64,000 nucleotides of DNA from Flavicella marina (GTDB taxonomy: Bacteria; Bacteroidota; Bacteroidia; Flavobacteriales; Flavobacteriaceae). Below, piece by piece: positions 8,500 to 17,084 of the stretch. The position numbers and the translations under genes are program-made. The stretch spans positions 992,001 through 1,056,000 of the forward strand of contig NZ_VYVA01000001.1 of the NCBI RefSeq assembly GCF_009193215.1. Reading direction: 5' to 3'. The notes below the pieces were generated by a model that was not told the origin of the DNA, made no database searches, and saw nothing but the letters and a program-made list of their open reading frames with translations. The first letter of the stretch is position 1; each line of letters begins with the position of its first letter.

Positions 8500-9468
8500 T
8501 TAATATCCTAATTTTTTTCGAGTTCTAGATAAAACTTTTTGAGCAACTTTTTTTGCTTTTTCTGCACCGATAGCCAATGCCTTATCTATTTCATCTAAGT
8601 TATTTATATAATAATTGTAACGTTCACGTTCTACCGCGTATTTTTCAACCAATAATTCATAATACGCCTGCTTGGCATGACCATAACCATAATTCCCACC
8701 TTCGTAATTTGCACGCATCGTAGCGATTTGTTCTTCAGAAGCAATTAGCTTGTACAAAGCAAATAAATTACAAGTGTCAGGGTCTTTAGGGGCTTCCATC
8801 GGTGTGCTATCCGTTTGAATTTTCATCACCTGTTTGCGCAATTTTTTATCTGTTTGAAACAAGTCAATAATATTCCCTTGTGACTTGCTCATTTTTCCAC
8901 CATTTGTTCCTGGAACATACATGGTAGCATCTTGAATTTTTGCATCGGGTAATACAAATGTCTCACCCATTTGATGGTTAAATCGTCCGGCAACATCTCT
9001 TGTCATTTCTAAGTGCTGTAATTGATCTTTTCCTACTGGAACAATTTCTGCATCGTACAGCAAAATATCTGCAGCCATTAACATTGGGTAATCAAATAAG
9101 CCAGCATTTACGTCTTCCAATCGATCGGCTTTGTCTTTAAAAGAATGTGCCAATGTTAATCGTTGGTATGGATAAAAACAATTCAAATACCAAGTTAGTT
9201 CTGTCGTTTCAGGAATATCACTTTGTCTGTAAAAAACAGTTTTATTTACATCAAGTCCAAAAGCTAACCAAGCTGCAGCTGTACTGTATGTGTTTTCTTT
9301 TAGAGTTTTACCATCTTTTATTTGAGTTAACGAATGAAGATCTGCAATAAATAAAAATGATTCGTTCGAAGGGTCATTTGCCATTTCAATAGCAGGAATA
9401 ATGGCTCCTAATAAATTTCCTAAATGTGGTGTTCCTGTACTTTGAACACCGGTTAAAATTCTTGACAT
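8500..9468 (-). CDS. trpS: Tryptophan--tRNA ligase
   Basis: Class I aminoacyl-tRNA synthetase that charges tRNA(Trp) in the cytosol. The HIGH-type motif reads TPHLGN (13-18) and KMSKS is exact at 192-196 (GGKMSKSQGN). GVQSTGTPHLGN at the N-terminus and HLEMTRDVAGRFN in the tRNA-binding region are family signatures. The length of 322 residues is usual. The gene is single, with its own promoter on the right and a shared hairpin on the left. Confidence 0.98.
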   Translation of the reverse strand: MSRILTGVQSTGTPHLGNLLGAIIPAIEMANDPSNESFLFIADLHSLTQIKDGKTLKENTYSTAAAWLAFGLDVNKTVFYRQSDIPETTELTWYLNCFYPYQRLTLAHSFKDKADRLEDVNAGLFDYPMLMAADILLYDAEIVPVGKDQLQHLEMTRDVAGRFNHQMGETFVLPDAKIQDATMYVPGTNGGKMSKSQGNIIDLFQTDKKLRKQVMKIQTDSTPMEAPKDPDTCNLFALYKLIASEEQIATMRANYEGGNYGYGHAKQAYYELLVEKYAVERERYNYYINNLDEIDKALAIGAEKAKKVAQKVLSRTRKKLGY

Positions 9469-9487
9469 TTTTTGATAATTTGAAAAG

Positions 9488-9495
9488 CAAAAGTA
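9488..9495 (-). promoter_or_regulatory. trpS promoter, -7 element TACTTTTG (minus strand)
   Basis: CAAAAGTA on the plus strand is an exact TAnnTTTG on the minus strand, 19 bp upstream of the trpS start. Confidence 0.5.
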
Positions 9496-9590
9496 AGCAA
9501 AGCAGTTCGATTTTTTTTGGATAGCGACTTGAAAATAATCAAACTTTTGTTAATTCATTTGACTTGATTTAGATGTTGCTAGAATAATGC

Positions 9591-9598
9591 TACTTTTG
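9591..9598 (+). promoter_or_regulatory. plsC promoter, -7 element TACTTTTG
   Basis: Exact TAnnTTTG ending only 4 bp before the plsC ATG, so transcription would start at or next to the ATG. A TTG at 9564-9566 is 24 bp upstream, near the accepted -33 spacing. Confidence 0.5.
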
Positions 9599-9602
9599 AG
9601 TT

Positions 9603-10343
9603 ATGCTTTTTATCTTAAAAAATATACTCCGTTTGTTATGGAGAATCTGGTTTTATACGTTGTTCACAGGTACCGTGTTGATCTTTTCACCATTGTTACT
9701 TATTGTAACAGCTCGAGAGAAATGGTATCCCGTTTTTTCTATGATCGCATCTTTATGGGCCAAAACGATTCTTTTTTGCATGGGGTTTGTAATTGATAAA
9801 ACAATATTGCAAACACCAAAACAAGATGAGAGTTATATCTTTATTGCAAATCATACATCTATTTTAGATGTTTTGCTCATGCTAGCGGTAGTTAAAAATC
9901 CATTTGTGTTTGTTGGTAAAAAAGAATTGGCAAAAATGCCAGTATTTGGTTATTTCTATAAAAAAACCTGCATTCTCGTGGATAGAAATAATATCCAAAG
10001 TAAACAAAAGGTTTTTAAGGCAGCACAAAAACATATAGATGCTGGTTTGAGTATTTGTATTTTTCCGGAAGGTATGGTACCTGATGATGAATCGATAGTG
10101 TTGTCTGAATTTAAAAAAGGGGCATTTAAATTAGCGATAGAACACAAATTGACTATTGTTCCACTGAGCTTTTATGATTGTAAAAAGAGGTTTTCATATA
10201 CTTTTTTTAGCGGATCTCCGGGGAGACTACGTGTTAAAATACATCCATTTATAGAGACAAAAGATATTGAGATTTCAGGGATGAATACCTTGCAAAATGA
10301 CTGTTATACGTTGTTGTATAACGACCTGTTTATGAATGAGTAA
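9603..10343 (+). CDS. plsC: 1-acyl-sn-glycerol-3-phosphate acyltransferase
   Basis: Membrane-bound PlsC-family enzyme converting lysophosphatidate to phosphatidate. The catalytic NHTSILD (H-x4-D) is at residues 83-89 and the substrate-binding FPEG at 154-157. Two hydrophobic N-terminal segments (about 13-36 and 44-63) precede the catalytic domain. The ATG chosen begins MLFILKNILR and lies only 4 bp past a -7 element; no other Met precedes residue 47, so the mRNA may be leaderless. A second PlsC-family gene is at 40915. Which of the two is the main phosphatidate enzyme cannot be told. Confidence 0.88.
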   Translation: MLFILKNILRLLWRIWFYTLFTGTVLIFSPLLLIVTAREKWYPVFSMIASLWAKTILFCMGFVIDKTILQTPKQDESYIFIANHTSILDVLLMLAVVKNPFVFVGKKELAKMPVFGYFYKKTCILVDRNNIQSKQKVFKAAQKHIDAGLSICIFPEGMVPDDESIVLSEFKKGAFKLAIEHKLTIVPLSFYDCKKRFSYTFFSGSPGRLRVKIHPFIETKDIEISGMNTLQNDCYTLLYNDLFMNE

Positions 10344-10401
10344 TATTTTTAAATCTGGCGAAAATTTCGTAAATTAATAAGACGACCTCAGTTTTATTAT
10401 C

Positions 10402-11043
10402 ATGGAATTTAATGTGACATATTATCCGGAAAAAGAAGAGAAAATAAATATTATTTCTCACGGTCTCGGTGCAATATTAAGTCTTGTTGCTTTTCCCTTT
10501 TTGCTTATTAAAGCTTTCAAAACAAAAGATCCTGAAGTCATTTTGAGTTTTATTATTTACGGATCTAGTATGATTATTTTGTATGTAGCATCAACACTAT
10601 ATCACAGTGCAAAAAATAAGAAGTATCGGTACTATTTAAATATTTTCGACCATGCTTCTGTTTATATACTTATTGCTGGTACATATGCTCCGGTTGCTTT
10701 GGTAGTTTTAGAAGGGAGGTTGGGCTGGTTGGTTTTTGGTGGTTCGTGGTTGCTTGCCATATTTGGTGTTGTATATAAGGTTTATTTTATTGGTAAATAC
10801 AAAACCCTTTCTATAATGTCATACGTTTTGATGGGATGGATGTTGATAGTTGTTATCAAACCATTACTAAACAATTTTTCTGATAAAGGCGTCTTGTTTT
10901 TATTGCTAGGAGGTATTTTTTATTCAGTTGGGGCATTGTTTTTTACATTGCAAAAATTAAAATTTAACCATGCTATTTTCCATGTTTTGGTGCTTTTTGG
11001 AAGTTTGTGCCATTTTTTAGCTATTTATTGTTATTCGATTTGA
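10402..11043 (+). CDS. PAQR / hemolysin III family membrane protein
   Basis: A seven-helix membrane protein of the progestin/adipoQ receptor family, related to YqfA and hemolysin III. Family signatures are ISHGLG near residue 18, the YHS motif (TLYHSAKN) near 66, FDHASVYILIAGTY near 80-95, and a C-terminal H-x3-H in FHVLVLFGSLCHF. The conserved His and Asp residues are thought to bind zinc. The 213-residue length is typical. The cellular role in bacteria is unsettled; the hemolysin name is historical. It lies just before the LytTR two-component genes but shows no clear link to them. Confidence 0.88.
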   Translation: MEFNVTYYPEKEEKINIISHGLGAILSLVAFPFLLIKAFKTKDPEVILSFIIYGSSMIILYVASTLYHSAKNKKYRYYLNIFDHASVYILIAGTYAPVALVVLEGRLGWLVFGGSWLLAIFGVVYKVYFIGKYKTLSIMSYVLMGWMLIVVIKPLLNNFSDKGVLFLLLGGIFYSVGALFFTLQKLKFNHAIFHVLVLFGSLCHFLAIYCYSI

Positions 11044-11121
11044 ATTTTTTAATGTTGGGAAACGTATCTTTTACTATTAAATTTATTGAAATATCCTTAT
11101 TTTCGTATAAAATTGAAAAAG

Positions 11122-11862
11122 ATGTTAAAAATATTAATAATTGATGATGAGAAGGACGCTTTAGAAGTGCTAGAATGGAAGTTAAAAACGTATATCACTG
11201 ATGTGTCTATAACTACCTGTTCGAGTCCTAAAAAAGCGCTTGAAATAATTCCAAATATAAATCCTAATCTAGTTTTTCTTGATGTTCAGATGCCAGAGAT
11301 GAATGGATTTAGTTTTTTAGAAAAACTTCCAGAAAGAGATTTCCAGTTGATTTTTACAACAGCTTTTGATGAATTTGCATTACAAGCAATTAAAAATGAT
11401 GCTGTTGATTATTTGTTAAAACCGATAGACAAAGAGGATTTGATATTAGCAGTTGAAAAAGCTCGAAAGAATCTTCAAAAGAACAACTTAGAGCTTAAAA
11501 TGGATGCTATGTTGTATTCTATGGGAACAAAGTCACCTAAGATAAATATATCGGCTGATGGTAAAATTTATTTTTTAGAAGAAGATGATGTCGTGATGCT
11601 GCAATCAGACAAAAGCTATACGACGATTTATTTAGTAACGAATAAAAAAATCATTGTTTCTAAAACTCTAAAAGAGGTTGAAAAGAAATTTCAATCAAGG
11701 TCTTTTTATAGAGTACATAACTCTTATTTAATTAATCTGTCTCATGTAAAAGAATACTTAAAAAGAGATGGTGGAGAGTTGATTTTAACCAATGAACTAA
11801 CGGCTAATGTTAGTAGAAATAAGAAAAACGAATTAATTGAAAAGCTTCAGTTAAATGTTTAG
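11122..11862 (+). CDS. LytTR-family response regulator
   Basis: A cytosolic DNA-binding regulator of the LytR/AlgR type. The receiver domain (1-115) has the acidic pair D9-D10, phosphoacceptor D54 in VFLDVQMPEM and the conserved Lys at K100 (LLKPID). The C-terminal LytTR domain (about 145-246) shows FYRVHNSYLINLSHV, the typical motif. I take the ATG at 11122 (MLKILIIDDE) over an in-frame TTG at 11086. The stop overlaps the kinase start by 8 bp, so the pair is co-translated. Targets are unknown; such pairs are common in Bacteroidota with no general function assigned. Confidence 0.93.
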   Translation: MLKILIIDDEKDALEVLEWKLKTYITDVSITTCSSPKKALEIIPNINPNLVFLDVQMPEMNGFSFLEKLPERDFQLIFTTAFDEFALQAIKNDAVDYLLKPIDKEDLILAVEKARKNLQKNNLELKMDAMLYSMGTKSPKINISADGKIYFLEEDDVVMLQSDKSYTTIYLVTNKKIIVSKTLKEVEKKFQSRSFYRVHNSYLINLSHVKEYLKRDGGELILTNELTANVSRNKKNELIEKLQLNV

Positions 11863-13189
11863 TGATTTAAATTCTGAGTTGTATTCTTGGATAAGAGGAG
11901 CAATATTATTATTGTTCCTAATCAATGCAGGTTTGTATTTGCAAAACGGAAAAAGACTCTTTTTAAATTATTCACTTTATTTACTTTTTGTTTTTTTATA
12001 CTTTATAAAATCGGTAGTTCCTGAGAGTTTTCACCAGTTTTATAGCCTATTTGGTTATTCGTTTCTGTTTCTTTCTTTTGTTTTTTACATAGAGTTTGAA
12101 CGAATCCTTTTAACAACAAGTGTGAATACACCAAGGTGGGACAAGTATTTTAAATTCGAACAATATTCGATTGTAATTGGAGCTAGTATTTTGCCTTTTG
12201 TCCAATATTTGTTTGGGTCTCATGTACTAATTACCGTAGTGTTTATTCTTTTAAATTTATTGAGTGTTTTTACGGTTTTAACTTATTTTGAAATTTCAAA
12301 AATTAAAGGTAGAAACGCATATAATTTTATAATAGGCTCAAGCTTTTTTTTAATTTTTGGAAACTGGGGAATCTATTATCGATTTTTAAATAGGAATAGT
12401 ATCGAGAATTTGCTTTTTGAGCCAGTTTTTTTTTGTTACCTGGGAGTAATGCTAGAGGCTTTTATGTTTACTTATATCATGGGGAATATTTTCGAGCAAG
12501 TGCTAGAAAAAAAGACGGATTTGAAGATTCAATATGCCTTAAAACAAAAGGAGGCGGCTGAATTAAAAATGAGTGCGCTCCAGAGTCAAATGAATCCACA
12601 CTTTATATTTAATTCATTAAACTCAATCAATAATTTTGTGCTGAAAAACAAAAAAGAAGAAGCTTCAGATTATATTACTTCATTTTCAAAGTTAATTCGT
12701 CGAATTTTAAAGAATTCAGAAAATTCTGAGATTTCTCTATTTTTAGAATTAGAAGTTTTAGATATATATGTCGATTTAGAAAGAAAACGAGTGACTGGTG
12801 GTTTTGAGTTTCACAAGGAAATAGATCCCTTGCTAAATTTACACGAAATAAGTGTTCCTCCATTATTTCTACAACCGTATATTGAAAATTCAATTTGGCA
12901 TGGTTTGGCAGGGAAAGAAGGAGAAAAGCGGATCGATTTAACTATTTTGAAAAAAAAAGAAGAAGTTGTAATTTTTATAAGAGATAATGGTGTCGGTATT
13001 AATGAAAAAGTAAAAAGCCAAAATAAGAAATCTTCAAAACGAAAATTTTTCGGCTCATTGGCAACTGAAAAAAGAATAAAATTACTACACGAATCTTCTA
13101 AAGTCGATATTACAACAGTGAATATTTTGGAAAAAGAGAGTAGTGGAACAGAAGTTTGTATTAAGTTTCCATTAAGAAAAGATAATTAA
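11855..13189 (+). CDS. LytS-type sensor histidine kinase
   Basis: Membrane sensor kinase paired with the upstream LytTR regulator. The N-terminal half has about seven hydrophobic segments (from residue 12 to about 215), resembling a 7TM sensor region. A short coiled linker (QYALKQKEAAELKMSAL) leads to the His_kinase domain, with the phosphoacceptor H249 in QMNPHFIFNSL. The ATP-binding domain shows the N box QPYIENSIWHGL and the G box DNGVGI. The signal sensed cannot be read from the sequence. The start overlaps the regulator's stop. Confidence 0.92.
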   Translation: MFSDLNSELYSWIRGAILLLFLINAGLYLQNGKRLFLNYSLYLLFVFLYFIKSVVPESFHQFYSLFGYSFLFLSFVFYIEFERILLTTSVNTPRWDKYFKFEQYSIVIGASILPFVQYLFGSHVLITVVFILLNLLSVFTVLTYFEISKIKGRNAYNFIIGSSFFLIFGNWGIYYRFLNRNSIENLLFEPVFFCYLGVMLEAFMFTYIMGNIFEQVLEKKTDLKIQYALKQKEAAELKMSALQSQMNPHFIFNSLNSINNFVLKNKKEEASDYITSFSKLIRRILKNSENSEISLFLELEVLDIYVDLERKRVTGGFEFHKEIDPLLNLHEISVPPLFLQPYIENSIWHGLAGKEGEKRIDLTILKKKEEVVIFIRDNGVGINEKVKSQNKKSSKRKFFGSLATEKRIKLLHESSKVDITTVNILEKESSGTEVCIKFPLRKDN

Positions 13190-13296
13190 TCCGTTTGTAG
13201 TTTAGAATGTACTATTTGTTGTGTAATGTTAATGTTTTGTGTTTTATTTAGTTAACTAAAGATAATGTTTGTGTATATTTGCAACCCAAACAACAA

Positions 13297-13313
13297 TTAA
13301 CACATAATTAACA
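13297..13313 (+). promoter_or_regulatory. TTAACA-N5-TTAACA repeat pair
   Basis: Two perfect TTAACA hexamers spaced exactly 11 bp, with a TTAATT at 13318-13323 close to a third unit. The arrangement matches the arrays before the phosphate genes at 24.8 and 27.8 kb, but no gene follows in this direction before the terminator at 13417. Confidence 0.45.
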
Positions 13314-13344
13314 TTTGTTAATTTGTGCTATTGAAGCTTGTTTG

Positions 13345-13455
13345 TGATCAAATTATAAAGTATATTACACTATAAAATATTTACAATATAAATCTTAGGG
13401 GTAGGATTTATTTATTACTTGGGCTTTCATTTATTTGAAAGCCTAAGTTTTTTTT
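13345..13455 (+). ncRNA. Candidate small RNA of about 100 nt
   Basis: Between the repeat pair at 13297 and the CYTH gene there is no ORF on the plus strand, yet the stretch ends in a strong terminator. A weak -7-like CTTGTTTG (13337-13344) follows the repeats at the spacing seen in the phosphate arrays; a perfect -7, TATATTTG, lies further upstream (13274-13281). A 7-bp hairpin (ATAAATC / GATTTAT) precedes the terminator. It could instead be the 3' UTR of the histidine kinase gene. The start is a guess. Confidence 0.3.
13417..13454 (+). terminator. Strong terminator before the CYTH gene
   Basis: ACTTGGGCTTTCA pairs with TGAAAGCCTAAGT (one G-T pair) over a short loop, then eight T. On the minus strand it may also end the CYTH gene. 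Confidence 0.85.
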
Positions 13456-13924
13456 ACCACGTTTTATAAGGGGTGTTACTCAATTCAGAATTGTAATATT
13501 TTTTTATCCCTGTAACTTCTTTTCCCAACCATTCTGGTTTCTCGAATTCATCATTTTCTGATTCTAATTCGATTTCAGCAACTATAAGACCTTCATTTAT
13601 CCCAAGAAATACATCTACTTCGAAAGTATGATTTTTATGAATTATGATATATCTAAATTTTTCTATTGGTTCTTTTTCACAAAGGTTTAATAATTCTTTG
13701 GCTTCGCTAAAAGCAATTTCCTTTTCCCATTCATAACGAGTGGTTCCATTTTTTGAGGTGATTCCTTTTATGGTAATATAAGCTTGTTGGTCAATGGTTC
13801 GAATGCGAACAACCCTGTTTTTATCAGAGTTCAAGAATCCTTGTATGATGTGGCTTTTTTTTTCAGGGTTTTGTTGAAAAGAATTATTTATAACGAGAAA
13901 TTTTCTTTCAATTTCTAAAGGCAT
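13454..13924 (-). CDS. CYTH domain protein
   Basis: A 156-residue soluble protein of the CYTH superfamily (CyaB / thiamine triphosphatase), whose members hydrolyse triphosphates or make cAMP within a beta tunnel. The defining ExExK motif reads EIERK (E4, E6, K8). Basic and acidic strand residues follow the family pattern (RVVRIRTI, YITIKG, EVDVFLG, IVAEIELESE). Most small bacterial CYTH proteins are inorganic triphosphatases, so that activity is likelier than cyclase, but the sequence does not prove it. It is convergent with the candidate RNA locus. Confidence 0.85.
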   Translation of the reverse strand: MPLEIERKFLVINNSFQQNPEKKSHIIQGFLNSDKNRVVRIRTIDQQAYITIKGITSKNGTTRYEWEKEIAFSEAKELLNLCEKEPIEKFRYIIIHKNHTFEVDVFLGINEGLIVAEIELESENDEFEKPEWLGKEVTGIKKYYNSELSNTPYKTW

Positions 13925-13988
13925 AGGTAAATTTTGTGTTGTTGTTGATTGATGTAGGTAAAAATATGAAAAATGCGCAGTTAAATAG

Positions 13989-13996
13989 TATCTTTG
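13989..13996 (+). promoter_or_regulatory. porZ promoter, -7 element TATCTTTG
   Basis: Exact TAnnTTTG 62 bp upstream of the porZ ATG. Confidence 0.5.
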
Positions 13997-14058
13997 ACAA
14001 AGTTGTAGATGTTTAATTCTTCTGTTTAGAAAGAAATGAACAGATTAAATTTAAGTAA

Positions 14059-16365
14059 ATGAAATTATTTTTTAAGGTTTTGATCTTCCTTTTTGTATCT
14101 GGTTTGACTGCTCAGACCGATTACTCTAGAGATTGGAAAGATTTTTTCTCATACAATAAAGTTGTAGATTTCGTAAAGCAGGATGATGTGATTTATGCTA
14201 TTACTGCGAATGCTGCATTTATTTACAACATCAGTACAAATGAAGTAAGTAAATTTTCAACTGTAAATGGTCTATCAGGAAACACAACTTCCTCAATTCA
14301 TTACCATCAGGGCACAAAAAAAGTCGTAATAGGTTATGAAAATGGTTTGATGGAAATTATAGATGAAGATGGTAACGTTAAAAAAGTTGTAGATATTCTT
14401 CTTTCAAATATTGCCACAGATAAAAATATCAATTCAATTTACGGTTCAGGAGATAACTTATACCTTTCGATGGGATTTGGTATTGTAGTTTATAACATGG
14501 AAGACCTTGAGTTTGAAGATACTTTTTTTATTGGTGCGAATTCTTCTGATGTGTTTGTCAATGATATAGTTATTTCTGGAGGATATATCTATGCAGCTTC
14601 TGAAGATGGTGTATATATTGCTGATTATGCTTCAAATTTAAGTAACCCTGTTAATTGGGTGAAAAATTTTTCAGGAGATTTTTCTGGGTTAATTTCTTTT
14701 GATAATGAAGTTGTCGCAGTAAAAGATAGACAGGTTAGTCTGATTAAAAACAACAATACCCTTGAGTTAAAATTGACGCTGAGTTCTAATGTATTAGACT
14801 TGTATGCTAATGTGGCAAATATAAGTTTTGTGACAGAAAAACAGGGTTTTGTGTATGACACACTGTATAACCTGGTTTTTTCAACTACCTCATCAGATGT
14901 TACATTGTCGTCAGTGGTTTATGAAGGCGAGAATTTGTTTTTAGGTTCTAATGAAAGAGGAGTGTTAAGATCTACAAACATAGCCCCTAATGATTTTATT
15001 GAAATTCATCCAGACGGCCCAACATCAAATGATTTGTTTTCAATTTCTGTAAAAGACAATCATATTTGGTGTGTGTATGGTGGGTATTTTCCATGGTATC
15101 AACCTTTGCAGTTTAGAAGTAGTTTGGATCATTTTAATGGAGATCATTGGGTTGAAATACCATTTTCTGAACATAATTCAGAAGATTTGGTATTTGTAAA
15201 TTTCGATCCTAATGATATAAATAAAGTGTACGTTAGTTCGTATGGACAAGGGCGAGGAAATCCAAATTCGACTGACAAAGGAGGTATTTTGATTTTGAAG
15301 AATGACAAGTTTTTTGATTTTTGGAATCCTGTGAATAGTGGATTATCAAATTTCTCACCTGTAACAGATCCCACTTACACTACAACTAGAATCCATAATA
15401 CGGTTTTTGATGAAAATGGTGATTTATGGATTACAAACGCTTTTGTGACAGATGGTAGTGGGGCTTTGAAAAGATATTCCAGTCAAGGAAATTGGAGTGG
15501 TTTCGAATTAGAAAATAATAACCTTAATTATAATGATATAAATATAGATCTGAATAATAATAAATGGATTGGATCTAGAAGAAATGGAGTATTTGTACAA
15601 GGTGATGATGAAGGAGAAAGTATTAACTTAACATCTTTAAATGATGGGTTACCTACAGACAATGTTCGAGCAGTTGCTGTAGGGATTGATAATAATGTCT
15701 GGATAGGGACATTGCAAGGTTTGGTGCTTTTTTCTGATGTAGATAGGATTTTCTCTGGAAGTTTTAGACCTGCTGCTCCTGTAATTATAGACGGTCCTGA
15801 TGGTGCATCTGAATTATTAGATAATGCAAGGATAAACGATATACTCGTTGACGGTGCCGGAAATGTTTGGTTTGCTACTGAATCAGGAGGCGTGCTACAA
15901 ACTAATGCTACAGGAAAAAACACATTGTTAGGGTTTAATACAGACAATTCTCCGTTGCCATCAAATAAAGTCTTGTCGTTAAGTATGGATGAAAAAAACG
16001 AAACCATTTATTTTGGAACAGAAAAAGGAATTGTAGCCTACAAAACAGGTGTTGCGTCTTATGGTGATGAATTATCAGAAATATACGCTTATCCTAATCC
16101 AGTATTAAAACAGCACAATCAAATATCAATAACGGGTAAAAATTCAAATATTCCGCAAGGAACAAATATCAAAATACTAGACGTTTCAGGGAATTTGGTT
16201 TTTGAGTCAAATGCAATCGAGACTCAATCTACTACGGGAGGTAAATTTGTATGGAATAAGAGAAATCTTTCAGGTAGAAAAGTTGCTTCTGGTATTTATA
16301 TAGTTTTAATGTTTAATTCCGAAGGAAAGCAAACATCTTCAACGAAAATAGCAATAATCAATTAA
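14059..16365 (+). CDS. porZ: Type IX secretion system protein PorZ
   Basis: A cell-surface part of the type IX secretion attachment complex, which processes cargo and links it to lipopolysaccharide. Residues 1-18 are a signal peptide. Residues from about 20 to 670 carry repeating blade-like units (VIYAITANAAFIYNI, LWITNAFV, NVWIGTLQGLV, NVWFATESGGV) that fit the two seven-bladed propellers of PorZ. The last 85 or so residues, from IYAYPNPV, form a T9SS sorting-type domain. The length of 768 residues fits, and adjacency to recO is the common Flavobacteria order. The stop overlaps the recO start by one base. Confidence 0.9.
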   Translation: MKLFFKVLIFLFVSGLTAQTDYSRDWKDFFSYNKVVDFVKQDDVIYAITANAAFIYNISTNEVSKFSTVNGLSGNTTSSIHYHQGTKKVVIGYENGLMEIIDEDGNVKKVVDILLSNIATDKNINSIYGSGDNLYLSMGFGIVVYNMEDLEFEDTFFIGANSSDVFVNDIVISGGYIYAASEDGVYIADYASNLSNPVNWVKNFSGDFSGLISFDNEVVAVKDRQVSLIKNNNTLELKLTLSSNVLDLYANVANISFVTEKQGFVYDTLYNLVFSTTSSDVTLSSVVYEGENLFLGSNERGVLRSTNIAPNDFIEIHPDGPTSNDLFSISVKDNHIWCVYGGYFPWYQPLQFRSSLDHFNGDHWVEIPFSEHNSEDLVFVNFDPNDINKVYVSSYGQGRGNPNSTDKGGILILKNDKFFDFWNPVNSGLSNFSPVTDPTYTTTRIHNTVFDENGDLWITNAFVTDGSGALKRYSSQGNWSGFELENNNLNYNDINIDLNNNKWIGSRRNGVFVQGDDEGESINLTSLNDGLPTDNVRAVAVGIDNNVWIGTLQGLVLFSDVDRIFSGSFRPAAPVIIDGPDGASELLDNARINDILVDGAGNVWFATESGGVLQTNATGKNTLLGFNTDNSPLPSNKVLSLSMDEKNETIYFGTEKGIVAYKTGVASYGDELSEIYAYPNPVLKQHNQISITGKNSNIPQGTNIKILDVSGNLVFESNAIETQSTTGGKFVWNKRNLSGRKVASGIYIVLMFNSEGKQTSSTKIAIIN

Positions 16366-17081
16366 TGCAAGTACAAACCAAAGCAATTGTTTTTTCGTCT
16401 ATAAAATACGGAGATTCTAGTTTAATTGTTCGTTGCTATACTAAAGAATTTGGTATAAAAAGTTATTTACTTCGTTCCATATTAAAATCAAAAAAAGGAT
16501 CGTTAAAGCCAGCTTATTTTCAGCCTTTATCTCAGCTTGATTTGGTTGCGAGTCATTCCAAAAAAGCCTCTTTGCATACAATTAAAGAAGTCAGAGTTGC
16601 ATATGCTTACGAAGATGTTTATTTGAATTATGTAAAACAATCCATCGTTTTTTTTATTGCTGAAATGTTGTATAATTCAGTGAGAGAGGAAGAAGCGAAC
16701 GAAGATTTATACGCCTATTTAGAAATTTCGTTAAAATGGTTAGATCTGCATGATAAAGTATCAAATTTTCACTTGATCTTTTTAATTAATTTAACTCGTT
16801 ATTTAGGGTTTTATCCAGGAGAAGCAAAAAGCGACTCAAGTGCTTTTGATTTGCGAGAAGGAGTATTTACGAACAAAGCTTTTGTTGGTCCAGGTTTACA
16901 TCATGAAGATTTGAAGCTTTTCAGATCAATTTTAGGCATAAAATTTGATGAGTCACACAATCTAAGCCTAAGTGTTCAATCAAGACAACGTTTGTTGGCA
17001 ATAATTGTCAATTATTACGAGTTACATTTGACTGGGTTTTATGAACCAAAATCGATAGCGGTTTTGAAAAATTTATTTTAG
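16365..17081 (+). CDS. recO: DNA repair protein RecO
   Basis: Recombination mediator that helps RecR load RecA on SSB-coated DNA. The N-terminal OB-fold (1-80) starts MQVQTKAIVFSSIKYGDSS, with the usual YLLRSILKSKKG loop. A helical C-terminal domain follows (TRYLGFYPGE near 142-151). No zinc-binding cysteine cluster is present, as in many RecO proteins outside Firmicutes. The length of 238 residues is normal. The ATG overlaps the porZ stop (TAATG), so translation is coupled; the next gene begins 3 bp after its stop. Confidence 0.93.
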   Translation: MQVQTKAIVFSSIKYGDSSLIVRCYTKEFGIKSYLLRSILKSKKGSLKPAYFQPLSQLDLVASHSKKASLHTIKEVRVAYAYEDVYLNYVKQSIVFFIAEMLYNSVREEEANEDLYAYLEISLKWLDLHDKVSNFHLIFLINLTRYLGFYPGEAKSDSSAFDLREGVFTNKAFVGPGLHHEDLKLFRSILGIKFDESHNLSLSVQSRQRLLAIIVNYYELHLTGFYEPKSIAVLKNLF

Positions 17082-17084
17082 TTA

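Noticed and set aside
15528-16007. 159-codon antisense frame inside porZ
   Set aside because: Low-complexity Ser/Pro-rich translation, no start context, fully within a recognised gene.
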